Source: Flavobacteriaceae bacterium MAR_2010_188
GTDB lineage: Bacteria; Bacteroidota; Bacteroidia; Flavobacteriales; Flavobacteriaceae
NCBI GenBank assembly: GCA_900104375.1
Contig: LT629302.1
Location: 2,138,001-2,202,000, forward strand
DNA: 64,000 bases
Direction: 5' to 3'
Shown here: positions 1-8,378 of the stretch, one piece after another
Numbering within the stretch: position 1 is the stretch's first letter
Layout of the letters: every line of letters begins with the position of its first letter
Notes under the pieces: generated by a model
Told to the model about the DNA's origin: nothing
Seen by the model: the letters and a program-made list of their open reading frames with translations, nothing else
Databases searched by the model: none
Translations under genes and position numbers: made by a program

Positions 1-694
1 CCATCATTGCCACTACACCATCTTCAAATTCTAAAATAACAATGGAGTTATCGTCTCCTATGGTCTTATCAGTATGCACGCTCGTCATCATTTGGGCATA
101 CACAGATTTGATGGCCTTACCGGGATGCAGCCATCGAAAGAATTGGATGGCATGACAGCCCATATCCATGGTTACGCCACCTCCAGACCGTTCTACATCC
201 CAAAAGTGCTCTGCATGTGGGCCGTCGTGCTTCTCTGACTGCTTAAAGAGTACTGGTTTTCCTAATGCACCCTGATCAAGCAAGCCTTTCATACGAACGT
301 ATTTAGGTGTAAAACAAAGTTCCTCTGCGTACATCAGTTTTACATTCGCTTTTTTACAAGCATCGATCATTAAATCCGCCTCTTTCAAATTCATGCATAA
401 GGGTTTCTCTACCACTACATGTTTCCCCGCGTTGGCAATCTTTAATGTTAGTTCACAATGCAGATAGTTAGGAGCTCCGATTACTACCATATCGATACCT
501 GGCAATGCGAGCATCTGATCTAGATCGGTAAAATGATTTGGGATATAAAACTTTTCTGCAAAACTCTTGGCATGTCCCTCAGAAGGAGACATGACTGCTA
601 AAACTTCAGCATCCCTCACCTTGCTTAAAGCATCTGCATGTATACTTGATATAAACTGCGAACCGATCAGTGCAACCCCAACTTTCTTATCCAT
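1..694 (-). CDS. Gfo/Idh/MocA family oxidoreductase (3' end outside window)
   Basis: The ATG at 694 opens a frame that stays open to the window edge, about 231 codons. The N-terminus (MDKKVGVALIGSQF) fits the dinucleotide-binding start of the family, and the EKP motif (VVVEKPLCMNLKEADL) near residue 125 is the conserved catalytic-domain signature. A typical member has 350-450 residues, so the C-terminal half is missing here. Family members are cytoplasmic NAD(P)-dependent sugar or inositol dehydrogenases. The start lies 18 bases after the stop of the GMC oxidoreductase gene, so the two are probably co-transcribed and act on the same oxidised sugar. Substrate is not known. The family call is secure. 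Confidence 0.88.
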   Translation of the reverse strand, partial: MDKKVGVALIGSQFISSIHADALSKVRDAEVLAVMSPSEGHAKSFAEKFYIPNHFTDLDQMLALPGIDMVVIGAPNYLHCELTLKIANAGKHVVVEKPLCMNLKEADLMIDACKKANVKLMYAEELCFTPKYVRMKGLLDQGALGKPVLFKQSEKHDGPHAEHFWDVERSGGGVTMDMGCHAIQFFRWLHPGKAIKSVYAQMMTSVHTDKTIGDDNSIVILEFEDGVVAMM

Positions 695-712
695 AGTAAC
701 ATTTTTAATTAA

Positions 713-2404
713 TTATAAAGCCCCACTTTTAAATTGCTCTACGGCATAAGTTGCGGCACGGGCAGTAAGTGACATATATAATATTGAAGGACTTTGATTA
801 CCGGTGCTGCTCATACAAGCTCCATCCGTAACAAACACATTCTTACAGCCATGCAGCTGATTAAATTCATTTAAAAGAGATGTCTTGGGGTCAAGTCCCA
901 TTCTCACCCCTCCCATTTCGTGAATATCCAAGCCTGGCGCCTGTTTATTGTCATAGGAATATAGATCGGTGCACCCAATTTTCTCTAGCATTTTACGGCT
1001 TTCTTCCAGAAAATCCTGCACCATTTTTTCATCATTGTCATCATAACCGACATCCGTCACCAACAAAGGTATTGCCCAATCATCCGTTTTATCAGGACTC
1101 AAATAGACTCTATTGGAAGCCTTCGGAATAGTTTCACCTTGCATGTACATATAAATACGCCAATCGCCAGGTTTACTGAGTTGGTGCTTAAAATCTGCTC
1201 CAATTTGGGCTATATTATGTGGTACTTCTTCTGTTCTATTGCGATAGGCACCTGTAAAAATAGTATATCCACCCACAAAGTCGGTATCCTGCTCCTTTAA
1301 GTTTCGAAAGTTAGCAATGATACATTCTGTGGGGTTTTTTCCATAGACATATTTATCCTTGAAACCCTCAACTTTACCACCTGCTCCCGCTCTATAGTTA
1401 TGAAAGCAGACATATCTTCCCAAAAGATCATTATCATTGCCTAAACCATTAGGGAAACGCTCTGATCTTGAATTAAGTAATATCAAGTTAGAATTAAGCG
1501 CCGAGGCATTTACGAATATAATCCTTGCATTATATATAATTTCCTCTTTAGTATTGCTCTCTATAACTTTTACCCCAGAGGCTTTACCAGATGTTTCATC
1601 ATAAATTATAGAATGAACCACCGAAAATGGTCTCACGGTAAGATTGCCTGTTTGTTCGGCCCAGGGCAAGGTGGAAGCATTAGTACTGAAATAACCCCCA
1701 TAAGGGCAGCCACGCATACACAAATTTCGGCATTGACACTTACCTCGACCCTGATCTAAATGAATTTGTTTGGGTTCGCTGAGCTGTGCCCAACGGCCTT
1801 GTACCAAGTGCCTTCCAGAAAAATTTTCCTTGAGCGTGTTTTGCATGTGCTCCTCCACACAATTAAGTTGAAATGGAGGTAAAAATTCACCATCTGGCAT
1901 GGCTTCGATACCATCATTATTACCGCAGACCCCAATAAATTTTTCTACATGAGAGTACCAGGGCGCAATGTCATCATAACCAATAGGCCATTCTATACCA
2001 TAACCGAATCTTTTAGGTGCCTTGAACTCATAATCACTCCAACGCTGACAGGCCCTCCCCCATATCAGTGACTTACCTCCTACCTGATAGCCGCGAATCC
2101 AGTCAAATGGTCGCTCTTGAACATATGGATGATCGGCATCCTTGATAAAAAAATGCGCTGTATCTTCTCCAAATCCTGCTGCTTTAGTTATTAATGGATT
2201 TTCTTGATAAAACTCCTTGGTCATACGCCCTCTATGTTCAAATTCCCAAGGATTTTTGAACATGGTTGGGTAATCTTTTATGTGCCTTACATCCCTACCT
2301 CTTTCCAAAACCAAGGTTTTTAAACCCTGCTCACAAAGTTCTTTAGCCGCCCAGCCTCCCGATATACCAGATCCAATCACAATGGCATCAAATGGGTTTT
2401 CCAT
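713..2404 (-). CDS. GMC family FAD-dependent oxidoreductase
   Basis: The 563-residue protein starts with a Rossmann FAD motif (GSGISGGWAAKE, residues 11-22). The C-terminal GMC signature holds the likely catalytic His (LDIHEMGGVRMG) and a conserved Asn (SSTGNQSPS). A cysteine cluster (CQCRNLCMRGCPYGG) sits near residue 225; it is not needed for the GMC fold and may bind metal or form disulfides. Such enzymes oxidise sugar or alcohol hydroxyls and pass electrons to a cytochrome or quinone. With the DUF1080 protein upstream and the Gfo/Idh enzyme downstream it suggests a 3-keto-sugar route. That route is inferred from family names and context. No signal peptide is visible. Confidence 0.88.
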   Translation of the reverse strand: MENPFDAIVIGSGISGGWAAKELCEQGLKTLVLERGRDVRHIKDYPTMFKNPWEFEHRGRMTKEFYQENPLITKAAGFGEDTAHFFIKDADHPYVQERPFDWIRGYQVGGKSLIWGRACQRWSDYEFKAPKRFGYGIEWPIGYDDIAPWYSHVEKFIGVCGNNDGIEAMPDGEFLPPFQLNCVEEHMQNTLKENFSGRHLVQGRWAQLSEPKQIHLDQGRGKCQCRNLCMRGCPYGGYFSTNASTLPWAEQTGNLTVRPFSVVHSIIYDETSGKASGVKVIESNTKEEIIYNARIIFVNASALNSNLILLNSRSERFPNGLGNDNDLLGRYVCFHNYRAGAGGKVEGFKDKYVYGKNPTECIIANFRNLKEQDTDFVGGYTIFTGAYRNRTEEVPHNIAQIGADFKHQLSKPGDWRIYMYMQGETIPKASNRVYLSPDKTDDWAIPLLVTDVGYDDNDEKMVQDFLEESRKMLEKIGCTDLYSYDNKQAPGLDIHEMGGVRMGLDPKTSLLNEFNQLHGCKNVFVTDGACMSSTGNQSPSILYMSLTARAATYAVEQFKSGAL

Positions 2405-2413
2405 AAGTAACTC

Positions 2414-2536
2414 TTATATAGGAGCTTGTCCTTTTTTTATGTTAATGTTTAATAAACCTCTATAATCAATTTCCGGGTCCGCTGGGTTAGTATAGTTATT
2501 CTGACCTAAGGGGTAAAATAGCCATAGAACACAGTC
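2414..2536 (-). pseudogene. 3'-terminal remnant of an unidentified gene
   Basis: A 40-codon open stretch runs in frame to a TAA just 9 bases before the GMC start codon. It reads DCVLWLFYPLGQNN near its beginning and ends NINIKKGQAPI. A TGA lies directly before it, and no ATG or upstream coding sequence is attached in that frame. The composition (aromatic and Pro-rich, ending as a charged tail) looks like a real C-terminus. I do not recognise the family. It is probably what remains of a gene lost between the DUF1080 and GMC genes. Confidence 0.35.
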
Positions 2537-2584
2537 TCAATTTACTTGCTCCAGATTTTCCCAAGCTAAGCATACTCGTGAGAT

Positions 2585-3235
2585 TCATTCCATTAGAGGT
2601 TTTATACTTACTTCCTTAAAATAAATAACATCACCATCGCCATGGTTTTGTAAACCGATGTAACCCATGTCTGGTCGTGGACCACGGTCTGGCTCATAGT
2701 CCAGTTTCTTCTCAGGAACTTTATCCCCTTCCGTAAAGTCCGTAACCAATACTCCATTAACATGCACCATCGTATGATTACCATCGAGGGTTATAATCAT
2801 TTCATTCCATTCATCGGGTTTCCCTGGTGTTGCCTGTGCCCGGGTTAAAGAATATAACACACCAGTGCTATGAAACTCATCCTCTCGATCATCAATCTGG
2901 ACCTCATAACCTTTATGTACGGGCATCCAAGCCTCGGTAGGTTCTTCTGGAATTCTTATAAATACGCCAGCATTATTTTTATCAGCTCCCTTATATACGA
3001 CCTTGATCTTCGCATTCCCGACTTTCTTAGGGGTATAGTACAAGAGCCCCATCCCTCCCTGACTCTTCAGCATGCCATTTTCAATCTCAAAAGATCCATC
3101 TCCTACATGTTGCCAATCGCTAAAATCTTTACCGTTAAAAATAGGCTGCCAATTTTGGGCTCCGGCCATAGAAAAAACTGCAATAAAAATGGATGTATAA
3201 AAGACTTTCATCTTGTTGATTTTTATATTGTTCAT
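2585..3235 (-). CDS. Secreted DUF1080 (3-keto-disaccharide hydrolase-like) protein
   Basis: The 216-residue protein has a signal peptide (MKVFYTSIFIAVFSMAGAQ). It is followed by the DUF1080 concanavalin-like fold: WQPIFNGKDFSDW at the N-terminus, then IENGMLKSQGG, and GYIGLQNHG near the C-terminus. Length fits single-domain members. The family has been assigned 3-keto-glycoside hydrolase activity, and many members act in the periplasm. The ATG at 3211, eight codons inside, also gives a clean signal peptide, so the start is open between the two. It is the first gene of the minus-strand group that includes the GMC and Gfo/Idh genes. Confidence 0.87.
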   Translation of the reverse strand: MNNIKINKMKVFYTSIFIAVFSMAGAQNWQPIFNGKDFSDWQHVGDGSFEIENGMLKSQGGMGLLYYTPKKVGNAKIKVVYKGADKNNAGVFIRIPEEPTEAWMPVHKGYEVQIDDREDEFHSTGVLYSLTRAQATPGKPDEWNEMIITLDGNHTMVHVNGVLVTDFTEGDKVPEKKLDYEPDRGPRPDMGYIGLQNHGDGDVIYFKEVSIKPLME

Positions 3236-3380
3236 ATTCTTAATTATTAAATGTGATTCCTTTTTTGGGGATTCTCCCGTAATTTTTGAAAAATCATATT
3301 GAAGGTATGATAAAAGAACTGGATTTAAAACGTTTTTTACTTTGTAATGGATGAGAATAAATAGTCTTAAGCCGTATATA

Positions 3381-3577
3381 ATTAACCAGTGCTACAGAGT
3401 CATTCTGACGGGTTGCTAGAGCAAGTGCCCATTTGAAAAATTCCTCCAATACGCTAAAGGTCGTGGCAGGTCGGAATTTTCTCTGGCAAGTATTTGTTGA
3501 CTAAAGTAGTTGCTTACCACGCAACACACAAGCGCAGCGAACTGGCGAAGCAAACCATACACCAAACGTTGACAGCA
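3381..3577. repeat. Intergenic repeat A, copy 1
   Basis: This copy shares long blocks with 4166-4378: the attaaccag start, a CTAGaGCAAGTGC block, and the run around cgctaaaggtcgtggcaggt followed by cggaattttct. It closes with TACACCAAACGTTGACAGCA. That end is an imperfect inverse of the TGCTGCCAACAAAGTGTA that opens copy 2, so the YefM/YoeB gene pair sits between two inversely related ends. No protein is seen in it. Confidence 0.75.
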
Positions 3578-3615
3578 ATACATAAAAATCGCGAAATTCA
3601 GGTTTTGTACATATA

Positions 3616-3637
3616 TTTGTACTTTAATAAATACAAA
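3616..3637 (+). promoter_or_regulatory. Probable promoter and antitoxin operator
   Basis: An inverted repeat TTTGTA-N10-TACAAA lies three bases before the antitoxin ATG. It overlaps a TATATTTG sequence (about 3612-3619) that fits the Bacteroidota -7 element TAnnTTTG. Antitoxins of this family bind such palindromes with their N-terminal domain, so this is the likely autoregulation site. That use is inferred from position. Confidence 0.5.
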
Positions 3638-3640
3638 ATT

Positions 3641-3895
3641 ATGGAAATAACAACTGTTTCTGACTTTAGAAAAGATATAAAAACTTATCTGGACAGAGTT
3701 GTAAAGAATTACGAGACTTTGATTATTAATCGTGGAAAAGATTCTGGAATTGTAGTGATGTCCCTTCAAGAATACAATTCGTTAATGGCCACAAATCACG
3801 AATTATCCTCTAGAAAGAATGAATTGAGATTAGATTCTGCAGTTGACAAATTTAAGAGCGGACAGTCTTTTAAAAAAGGCCTAATCGAAAATTGA
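3641..3895 (+). CDS. yefM: Phd/YefM family antitoxin
   Basis: The 84-residue protein starts at the ATG at 3641 (MEITTVSDFRKDIKTYLDRV), which matches the family N-terminus. Upstream codons in the same frame belong to the repeat. The core INRGKDSGIVVMSLQEYNSL is the typical Phd/YefM DNA-binding and dimer region, and the charged C-terminal tail would wrap the toxin. The toxin gene follows with one base between the stop and its ATG, so translation is coupled. The palindrome just upstream is the likely operator. Confidence 0.9.
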   Translation: MEITTVSDFRKDIKTYLDRVVKNYETLIINRGKDSGIVVMSLQEYNSLMATNHELSSRKNELRLDSAVDKFKSGQSFKKGLIEN

Positions 3896-3896
3896 A

Positions 3897-4154
3897 ATGA
3901 AGTATATATTCGTTGATGAGTCTTGGGAAGATTATTTGTATTGGCAAAAAACAGACAAGAAAAAGCTGAAAAAAATAAATGAACTCCTGAAAGACATTTC
4001 CCGGAATCCTTTTGATGGAATTGGAAAACCTGAACCTTTAAAACATAAATACGCTGGATTTTGGTCCAGTCGAATCGACAGTGAACATAGGCTTATATAT
4101 CGATATAATGAAGGCGAAATATTAATTGCTAAATGCAGATTCCATTACGACTGA
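3897..4154 (+). CDS. yoeB: YoeB/Txe family mRNA interferase toxin
   Basis: The 85-residue protein has the full family length. The active-site residues of YoeB are in place: Glu46 (GIGKPEPLK), Arg65 (DSEHRLIYR) and His83 (CRFHYD), with Trp56 in the GFWSSRID block. YoeB cleaves mRNA at the ribosomal A site. It is the second gene of a tight antitoxin-toxin operon, so the pair looks intact and active. The operon is bounded by repeat A copies, as a mobile single-function unit would be. Confidence 0.92.
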   Translation: MKYIFVDESWEDYLYWQKTDKKKLKKINELLKDISRNPFDGIGKPEPLKHKYAGFWSSRIDSEHRLIYRYNEGEILIAKCRFHYD

Positions 4155-4165
4155 ACAAAAAATAC

Positions 4166-4378
4166 TGCTGCCAACAAAGTGTACCTGCCAGCCGGCAGGC
4201 TGGTAATTAACCAGCCCGACAGAGTCATACTGGCGGGCTGCTAGGGCAAGTGCTCATCTGGAAAATTCCTCCACGACGCTAAAGGTCGTGGCAGGTCGGA
4301 ATTTTCTCGGGTCCGAGATTGTTTACTAAATTAGGTGCTGGCCACCGCACCTAATCATACAACGACCATTGTGCAACA
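4166..4378. repeat. Intergenic repeat A, copy 2
   Basis: It begins 12 bases after the toxin stop with TGCTGCCAACAAAGTGTA. A perfect-arm palindrome (CCTGCCAGCCGGCAGG) follows, then the blocks shared with copy 1, and it ends CATACAACGACCATTGTGCA. The ends are imperfect inverses of each other, as in recombination sites that fold into hairpins. No coding sequence is visible. Confidence 0.75.
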
Positions 4379-4405
4379 TTTCGCGAACTCCTCATTTATC
4401 TAATT

Positions 4406-4437
4406 AAAAAAAGACTTTCCTTTTGGAGAGTCTTTTT
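4406..4437 (-). terminator. Rho-independent terminator
   Basis: The stem AAAAAGACT/AGTCTTTTT encloses a CC-TTTT-GG loop region. On the minus strand it is followed by a T-run. It lies 9 bases beyond the stop of the 120-residue secreted-protein gene. Confidence 0.8.
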
Positions 4438-4445
4438 AAATTGAA

Positions 4446-4808
4446 TTATTTAACTGTTAATAGTTCTTTACTTTTTAGTGCTTCGTCAATATCGACTGTT
4501 ATATATTTATGACTATTAAAAAACCTTCTTGAATCTACACGTTTTATAGTCGCTACTTTTTTTCCATCATTTTTCTCTTTAACGGAAGTTACCACAACTT
4601 TTTGACCTTTAATATTATTGTAATTTGCTATTCCACCTTTTTTAATAATAAAATTTGCTCTTGGAAAATTGATATGCTTATAATTATCATCATTTGCACT
4701 ACCAATTTGAAACACATCACCTTTACTAAATTCTGAAGCAGATGTTTGTCCATACATAAAGACTGTAACGAAAAACGCGAAAACGGAACTTAAAATGTTA
4801 TTTCTCAT
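4446..4808 (-). CDS. Small secreted protein of unknown function
   Basis: The 120-residue product has a signal peptide (MRNNILSSVFAFFVTVFMYG, cut near TSA). A basic, beta-rich mature part of about 98 residues follows, with KGDVFQIGSANDDNY near its start and VDIDEALKSKELL at its end. No cysteine is seen in the mature part. I do not recognise a family. It has its own terminator and is flanked by repeat A copies 2 and 3, so it appears to be a self-contained unit inserted in the opposite orientation to its neighbours. Confidence 0.7.
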   Translation of the reverse strand: MRNNILSSVFAFFVTVFMYGQTSASEFSKGDVFQIGSANDDNYKHINFPRANFIIKKGGIANYNNIKGQKVVVTSVKEKNDGKKVATIKRVDSRRFFNSHKYITVDIDEALKSKELLTVK

Positions 4809-4916
4809 AATAGTTATAATTTAAAATTAAACGTACCCAAAATTAAATAAAATTTAAATTTTAAGGCATAAAAATGCATAATTGATAGCAATAATCGAAT
4901 AGAAAAAGCCAATTAA

Positions 4917-5052
4917 TTGCCAACAAAAAACAATATACAACACATGTACCTGCCAGCCGGCAGGCTGGTAATTAACCAGCCCTATATAATCATTCTAACG
5001 GGCTGCTTTGGCAAGTGCTAACTGGGAAATTGTTAACGCCAGTTCGTTGTGC
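4917..5052. repeat. Intergenic repeat A, copy 3 (shorter, diverged)
   Basis: It opens TTGCCAACA and carries the same palindrome as copy 2 (CCTGCCAGCCGGCAGGCTGG), then the aattaaccagcc block, the gggctgctttggcaagtgct block, and ends near CGTTGTGCA. The central block with cgctaaaggtcgtggc present in copies 1 and 2 is absent. The next 220 bases (5053-5275) show no gene. Confidence 0.65.
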
Positions 5053-5275
5053 ACTACCACCCCCCAAATGAAATGTGCTATAACGACCTGCTATATCAAA
5101 TTGCCCTTAGCATTTCCGACGGCTCCAGCTGACGCGCTCAAGCCCTTAAGGTGCCATAACCTCCGCTAAATGCGATTTAGCTCATCCCACCTCTATTTAA
5201 TTAATAGGAATTCGTGAATGCTTCCCATTTGGTCCTGCTCCTTCATTTCCCAAGCCATGAATTTAACAACCAACG

Positions 5276-5409
5276 GCAGCTGCGCTACCTGGTCGGTGAG
5301 CAATAATCTGGGACCAAACTTCTAGCATCGCTACTATTCTCAAATCATTAATGCTTAATTCATTATCTTTTCGTTCGCAAAGCAGAACTGCGTTTCGCAG
5401 GTCGTTAGA
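5276..5409. repeat. Intergenic repeat B, copy 1
   Basis: About 130 bases match 12416-12552. Shared blocks are CAGCTGCGCTACCTGGT, TTCTCAAATCATT, a long TTCATTATCTTTTCGTTCGC block, and AAGCAGAACTGCGTTT ending in GCAGGTCGTTAG. Both copies sit directly upstream of a plus-strand gene (gamma-glutamyltransferase here, GNAT acetyltransferase at the other). The GTTAG end resembles the closing ends of the other cassette-like spacers. Confidence 0.72.
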
Positions 5410-5419
5410 AATAATAATT

Positions 5420-7132
5420 ATGAAATATATAGCACGCTTTTTTATAGTCTTCATTCTAGTTTACCTCTAAGGAAACTGGGTTTTTGGTCAGGTCTATGCC
5501 AAAAACGGTATGGTTGTTTCAAGCAGCGAGATAGCCTCAGAAGTGGGGATAGATATTCTTAAAAAAGGAGGGAATGCGATCGATGCTTCAATCGCAACTG
5601 CATTTGCACTGGCAGTCACCCATCCAGCAGCCGGAAACATTGGTGGAGGTGGATTTTTGGTATTTATGGATTCGGCCGCAACTACTACCACCATTGACTT
5701 TAGGGAAAAAGCTCCTCTAAAAGCGTCTCCAAATATGTTCCTTGATGATGATGGAAATCTTACAAAAGGAAAGAACCTATACGGAGAGGAATCGACTGTG
5801 AATCACATTGGTGCTAAATCGGTTGGCGTTCCCGGAACGGTGGCTGGTCTGTATCTAGCGCATCAAAAATATGGGAGTCTACCATGGGCAGATTTGGTTC
5901 AACCTGCCATTGATATAGCAAAAAATGGATTTCCACTCACCTACGATCTTTATGGCGCGGCCAATTATTTTAAAAACAATTCTCCTATTCCATTTTTACA
6001 GGATTATTTCATAAAGGATAATGGCGAACTCACCCAATTCGGAGAGCTATGGAAGCAAAATGAGCTTGCTAATACCTTAACAGAAATCCGAGATCATGGT
6101 CAAGATGGATTCTATAAGGGAGATGTTGCGAAGGAGATTGTCCGTTTTATGAAGGAGAATGGAGGCATTATTACCATGGAAGATCTTCAGCGCTATAAAG
6201 CAGTAGAAAGGAAGCCGGTTAAAGGAACTTATAAAGACTATGAAATCTACTCCATGCCCCCTCCTAGTTCAGGTGGTACCGCGCTTATCGAAATGATGAA
6301 CCTTATGGAATTAGCCAACTTGGATTCTATCCAATTCAATTCTGCTGCATACGTACATTTGGTGGCTGAAGCCATGCGCAGAGCTTTCGCCGATAGAGCA
6401 GAACATTTAGGTGATAAGGATTTTAATCTAGAAACGTCATTAGACAGGCTGACCTCCAAAGCTTTTGCGAGAAATCGTTTTGACAACATTGATATGGAAA
6501 AAGCCTCCGTAAGTGACTCTACTAAATTTGGGCAAATTTATGATGGGACCCACACCACTCACCTTTCGGTGGCCGATAAATTTGGCAATGCAGTTTCTTT
6601 AACCTACACATTGGAGCATGGCTATGAGTCAGGAATGGGTTCCAAAAAACTGGGTTTCATCTTTAATAATGAAATGGGGGATTTTAATCCACAGCCTGGG
6701 TATACTACTAGTACAGGTCAAGTTGGTACGGACCCTAACCTCATTAAACCTGAAAAACGGATGCTTTCTAGCATGACGCCCACTATTGTAGCGAAAAACG
6801 GAAAACCTTATCTTGTTGTAGGAAGTCCCGGAGGGAGAACCATTATCAATACCGTGTTTCAAACCGTACTGAACGTGCTAGCCTACGAAATGCCGATAGA
6901 CAAGGCGATTGAGGCCATGAAAATTCATCACCAATGGTTGCCAGATGTGATAGAATATGAGAGGCTGTTACTATCTCCTGATACTCGAAAACTTCTTGAA
7001 GAGATGAATCATACCTTGATCCCAGTTAATTCATTGGGTGAATTAATGGGGATTCAAATAGACGTAGATAATAATATTATGATTGGAGCTTCCGACTCTT
7101 CAAGTCCAGATGGGGCTGCAATAGGCTATTAG
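5420..7132 (+). pseudogene. ggt: Gamma-glutamyltransferase with in-frame stop in signal peptide
   Basis: From ATG 5420 the frame reads MKYIARFFIVFILVYL, then TAA at 5468-5470, then continues in the same frame as GNWVFGQVYAKNGMVVSSSE. So one codon interrupts the signal peptide of an otherwise complete protein of about 570 residues. The enzyme is a periplasmic N-terminal nucleophile hydrolase that cleaves gamma-glutamyl bonds such as in glutathione. The autocleavage and nucleophile Thr is in DGTHTTHLSV, the oxyanion and substrate loop is VVGSPGGRTII, and the C-terminus (SPDGAAIGY) is standard. An internal start at 5510 would give a cytoplasmic form without export. The gene is thus probably inactive, unless the stop is suppressed or is a sequencing error. 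Confidence 0.85.
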
Positions 7133-7239
7133 GATTTCTAAAAAACCCAAACTTCAAAAATAACGCAGTTTAGCATACAGCAATCAACTGTTATAGCCAG
7201 CTATTTCAATAATTTAAAAATATTGACTTTGTAGGTTTT

Positions 7240-7899
7240 TCAAATAGGAATTATATGATCAGAAATAAAAATCCGATTCCCTTCAATGCTCTTTATGTGA
7301 TTTTTCGATACCGCAAACGATTTGTGAACTTGGATAAAATCCATACCATTTAATAATGCTAAAACATCCGAAAACTTTTCTCTAATCTCAATGGTCTCAT
7401 CGATGGTAATCACCTTAGTGTAATTTCCAGCGGCCTCAATATATTCAATAGTATCAATTGCTACTTGAATGTATTTATTATTAGTTCGAAGAAATATACT
7501 TTTTGAAACTGGATCACTTTTCTCGACAATAGATTCCTTTGGAGTGTTGATGTTGCTTACCGTTTTATTGATTGCTTTTAAAAATCGTTCGAAACTAAAA
7601 GGTTTCAACAAATAATCTGAAATATTAAGTTCGTAGCCTTCTAGCGCAAATTCTTCATAGGCCGTGGTTACGATTACTTTTGGTGGCTCAGACAGGGTTT
7701 TTAAAAATTCAAAGCCTTTGAGTTTTGGCATATTTAAATCCAGAAAAATTAAATCAACTGTATTGTTGTTAAGATATTCGATGGCTTCCAAAGCATCATA
7801 GCAGTTTTTCATTAACCGCATATTTGGCAATAAATCACAATAGCCTTTTATAATATCGTGTGCTATATATTCGTCGTCAATAATTAGATATTTAATCAC
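7240..7899 (-). CDS. LytTR response regulator, last 12 codons cut by a stop
   Basis: The 219 residues comprise a receiver domain (IIDDEYIAH at the start, phospho-acceptor Asp in VDLIFLDLNMPKLKG, Lys in DYLLKPF) and a LytTR DNA-binding domain (about residues 130-219). The end ISDHIIPI is followed by TGA and then, in the same frame, KTYKVNIFKLLK and a stop at 7201. The family reads a Gly at the TGA position (PIGKTYK-like), so a single GGA to TGA change explains it. The final helix would be lost; activity is uncertain. The gene overlaps the stop of the kinase stump upstream by four bases, the normal layout of a LytS/LytR operon. Confidence 0.82.
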   Translation of the reverse strand: MIKYLIIDDEYIAHDIIKGYCDLLPNMRLMKNCYDALEAIEYLNNNTVDLIFLDLNMPKLKGFEFLKTLSEPPKVIVTTAYEEFALEGYELNISDYLLKPFSFERFLKAINKTVSNINTPKESIVEKSDPVSKSIFLRTNNKYIQVAIDTIEYIEAAGNYTKVITIDETIEIREKFSDVLALLNGMDFIQVHKSFAVSKNHIKSIEGNRIFISDHIIPI

Positions 7900-8198
7900 G
7901 AATGCAATGTTAATTTTGCTTTGTATACATTTTCTGTAGTAGAAAAAGATAAGCTATGTTTTTTTGGGTACACCAATTCTAATCTTCGTTTTAAATTTTT
8001 CAATCCAATTCCGTCGTCTTGTTCTGGAAGTGTGGGGTCAAAATTATTTTCTATTTCAAAAAATACGGTATTGTTCTTTGTGTGAATTTTGAGATGAACA
8101 TAAGCATCTTTTCTCAAGTTTTCTACGCCATGTTTAAAAGCATTTTCTAAGAGAATAATAAAAAGCAAAGGCATCACTTTGTAATCTTCTTCAATTTG
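7896..8198 (-). pseudogene. LytS-type sensor histidine kinase, C-terminal stump
   Basis: About 100 codons remain. They hold the ATPase domain of a HisKA_7TM/LytS-like kinase: the N box (FIILLENAFKHGV), the G box (DDGIGLKNLKRRLELVYP), and a family-typical C-terminus. The membrane part, the phospho-accepting His region and any start codon are gone. A TAG precedes the open stretch at 8199-8201. Upstream sequence to 8378 shows no matching coding frame. The partner regulator downstream also carries a stop, so the whole two-component system is decaying. Confidence 0.75.
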
Positions 8199-8378
8199 CT
8201 AATGAAGTTTCTTAAAATATTTCTAAAATCCCCCTGAATAACTTATACATTTATAAAATTATATACCCTAATCGATGGAATTATATTATTGAGTAAATTA
8301 GTGTTTTTAAACAAGTGTCATAAGATGGATGCACCATATTAAGCAACTTTCACTAATTACAATATAGATCCAATACCT

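Noticed and set aside
3416-3769. A 117-codon minus-strand frame over repeat A and the antitoxin start
   Set aside because: It lies opposite the clear YefM gene and across a non-coding repeat; its composition is that of a shadow frame.
5263-5454. Minus-strand frames at 5263-5454 and 12489-12674 sharing the word NAVLLCERKDNE
   Set aside because: The likeness comes from repeat B being present in both places. There is no start context or family, so they are not a conserved gene.
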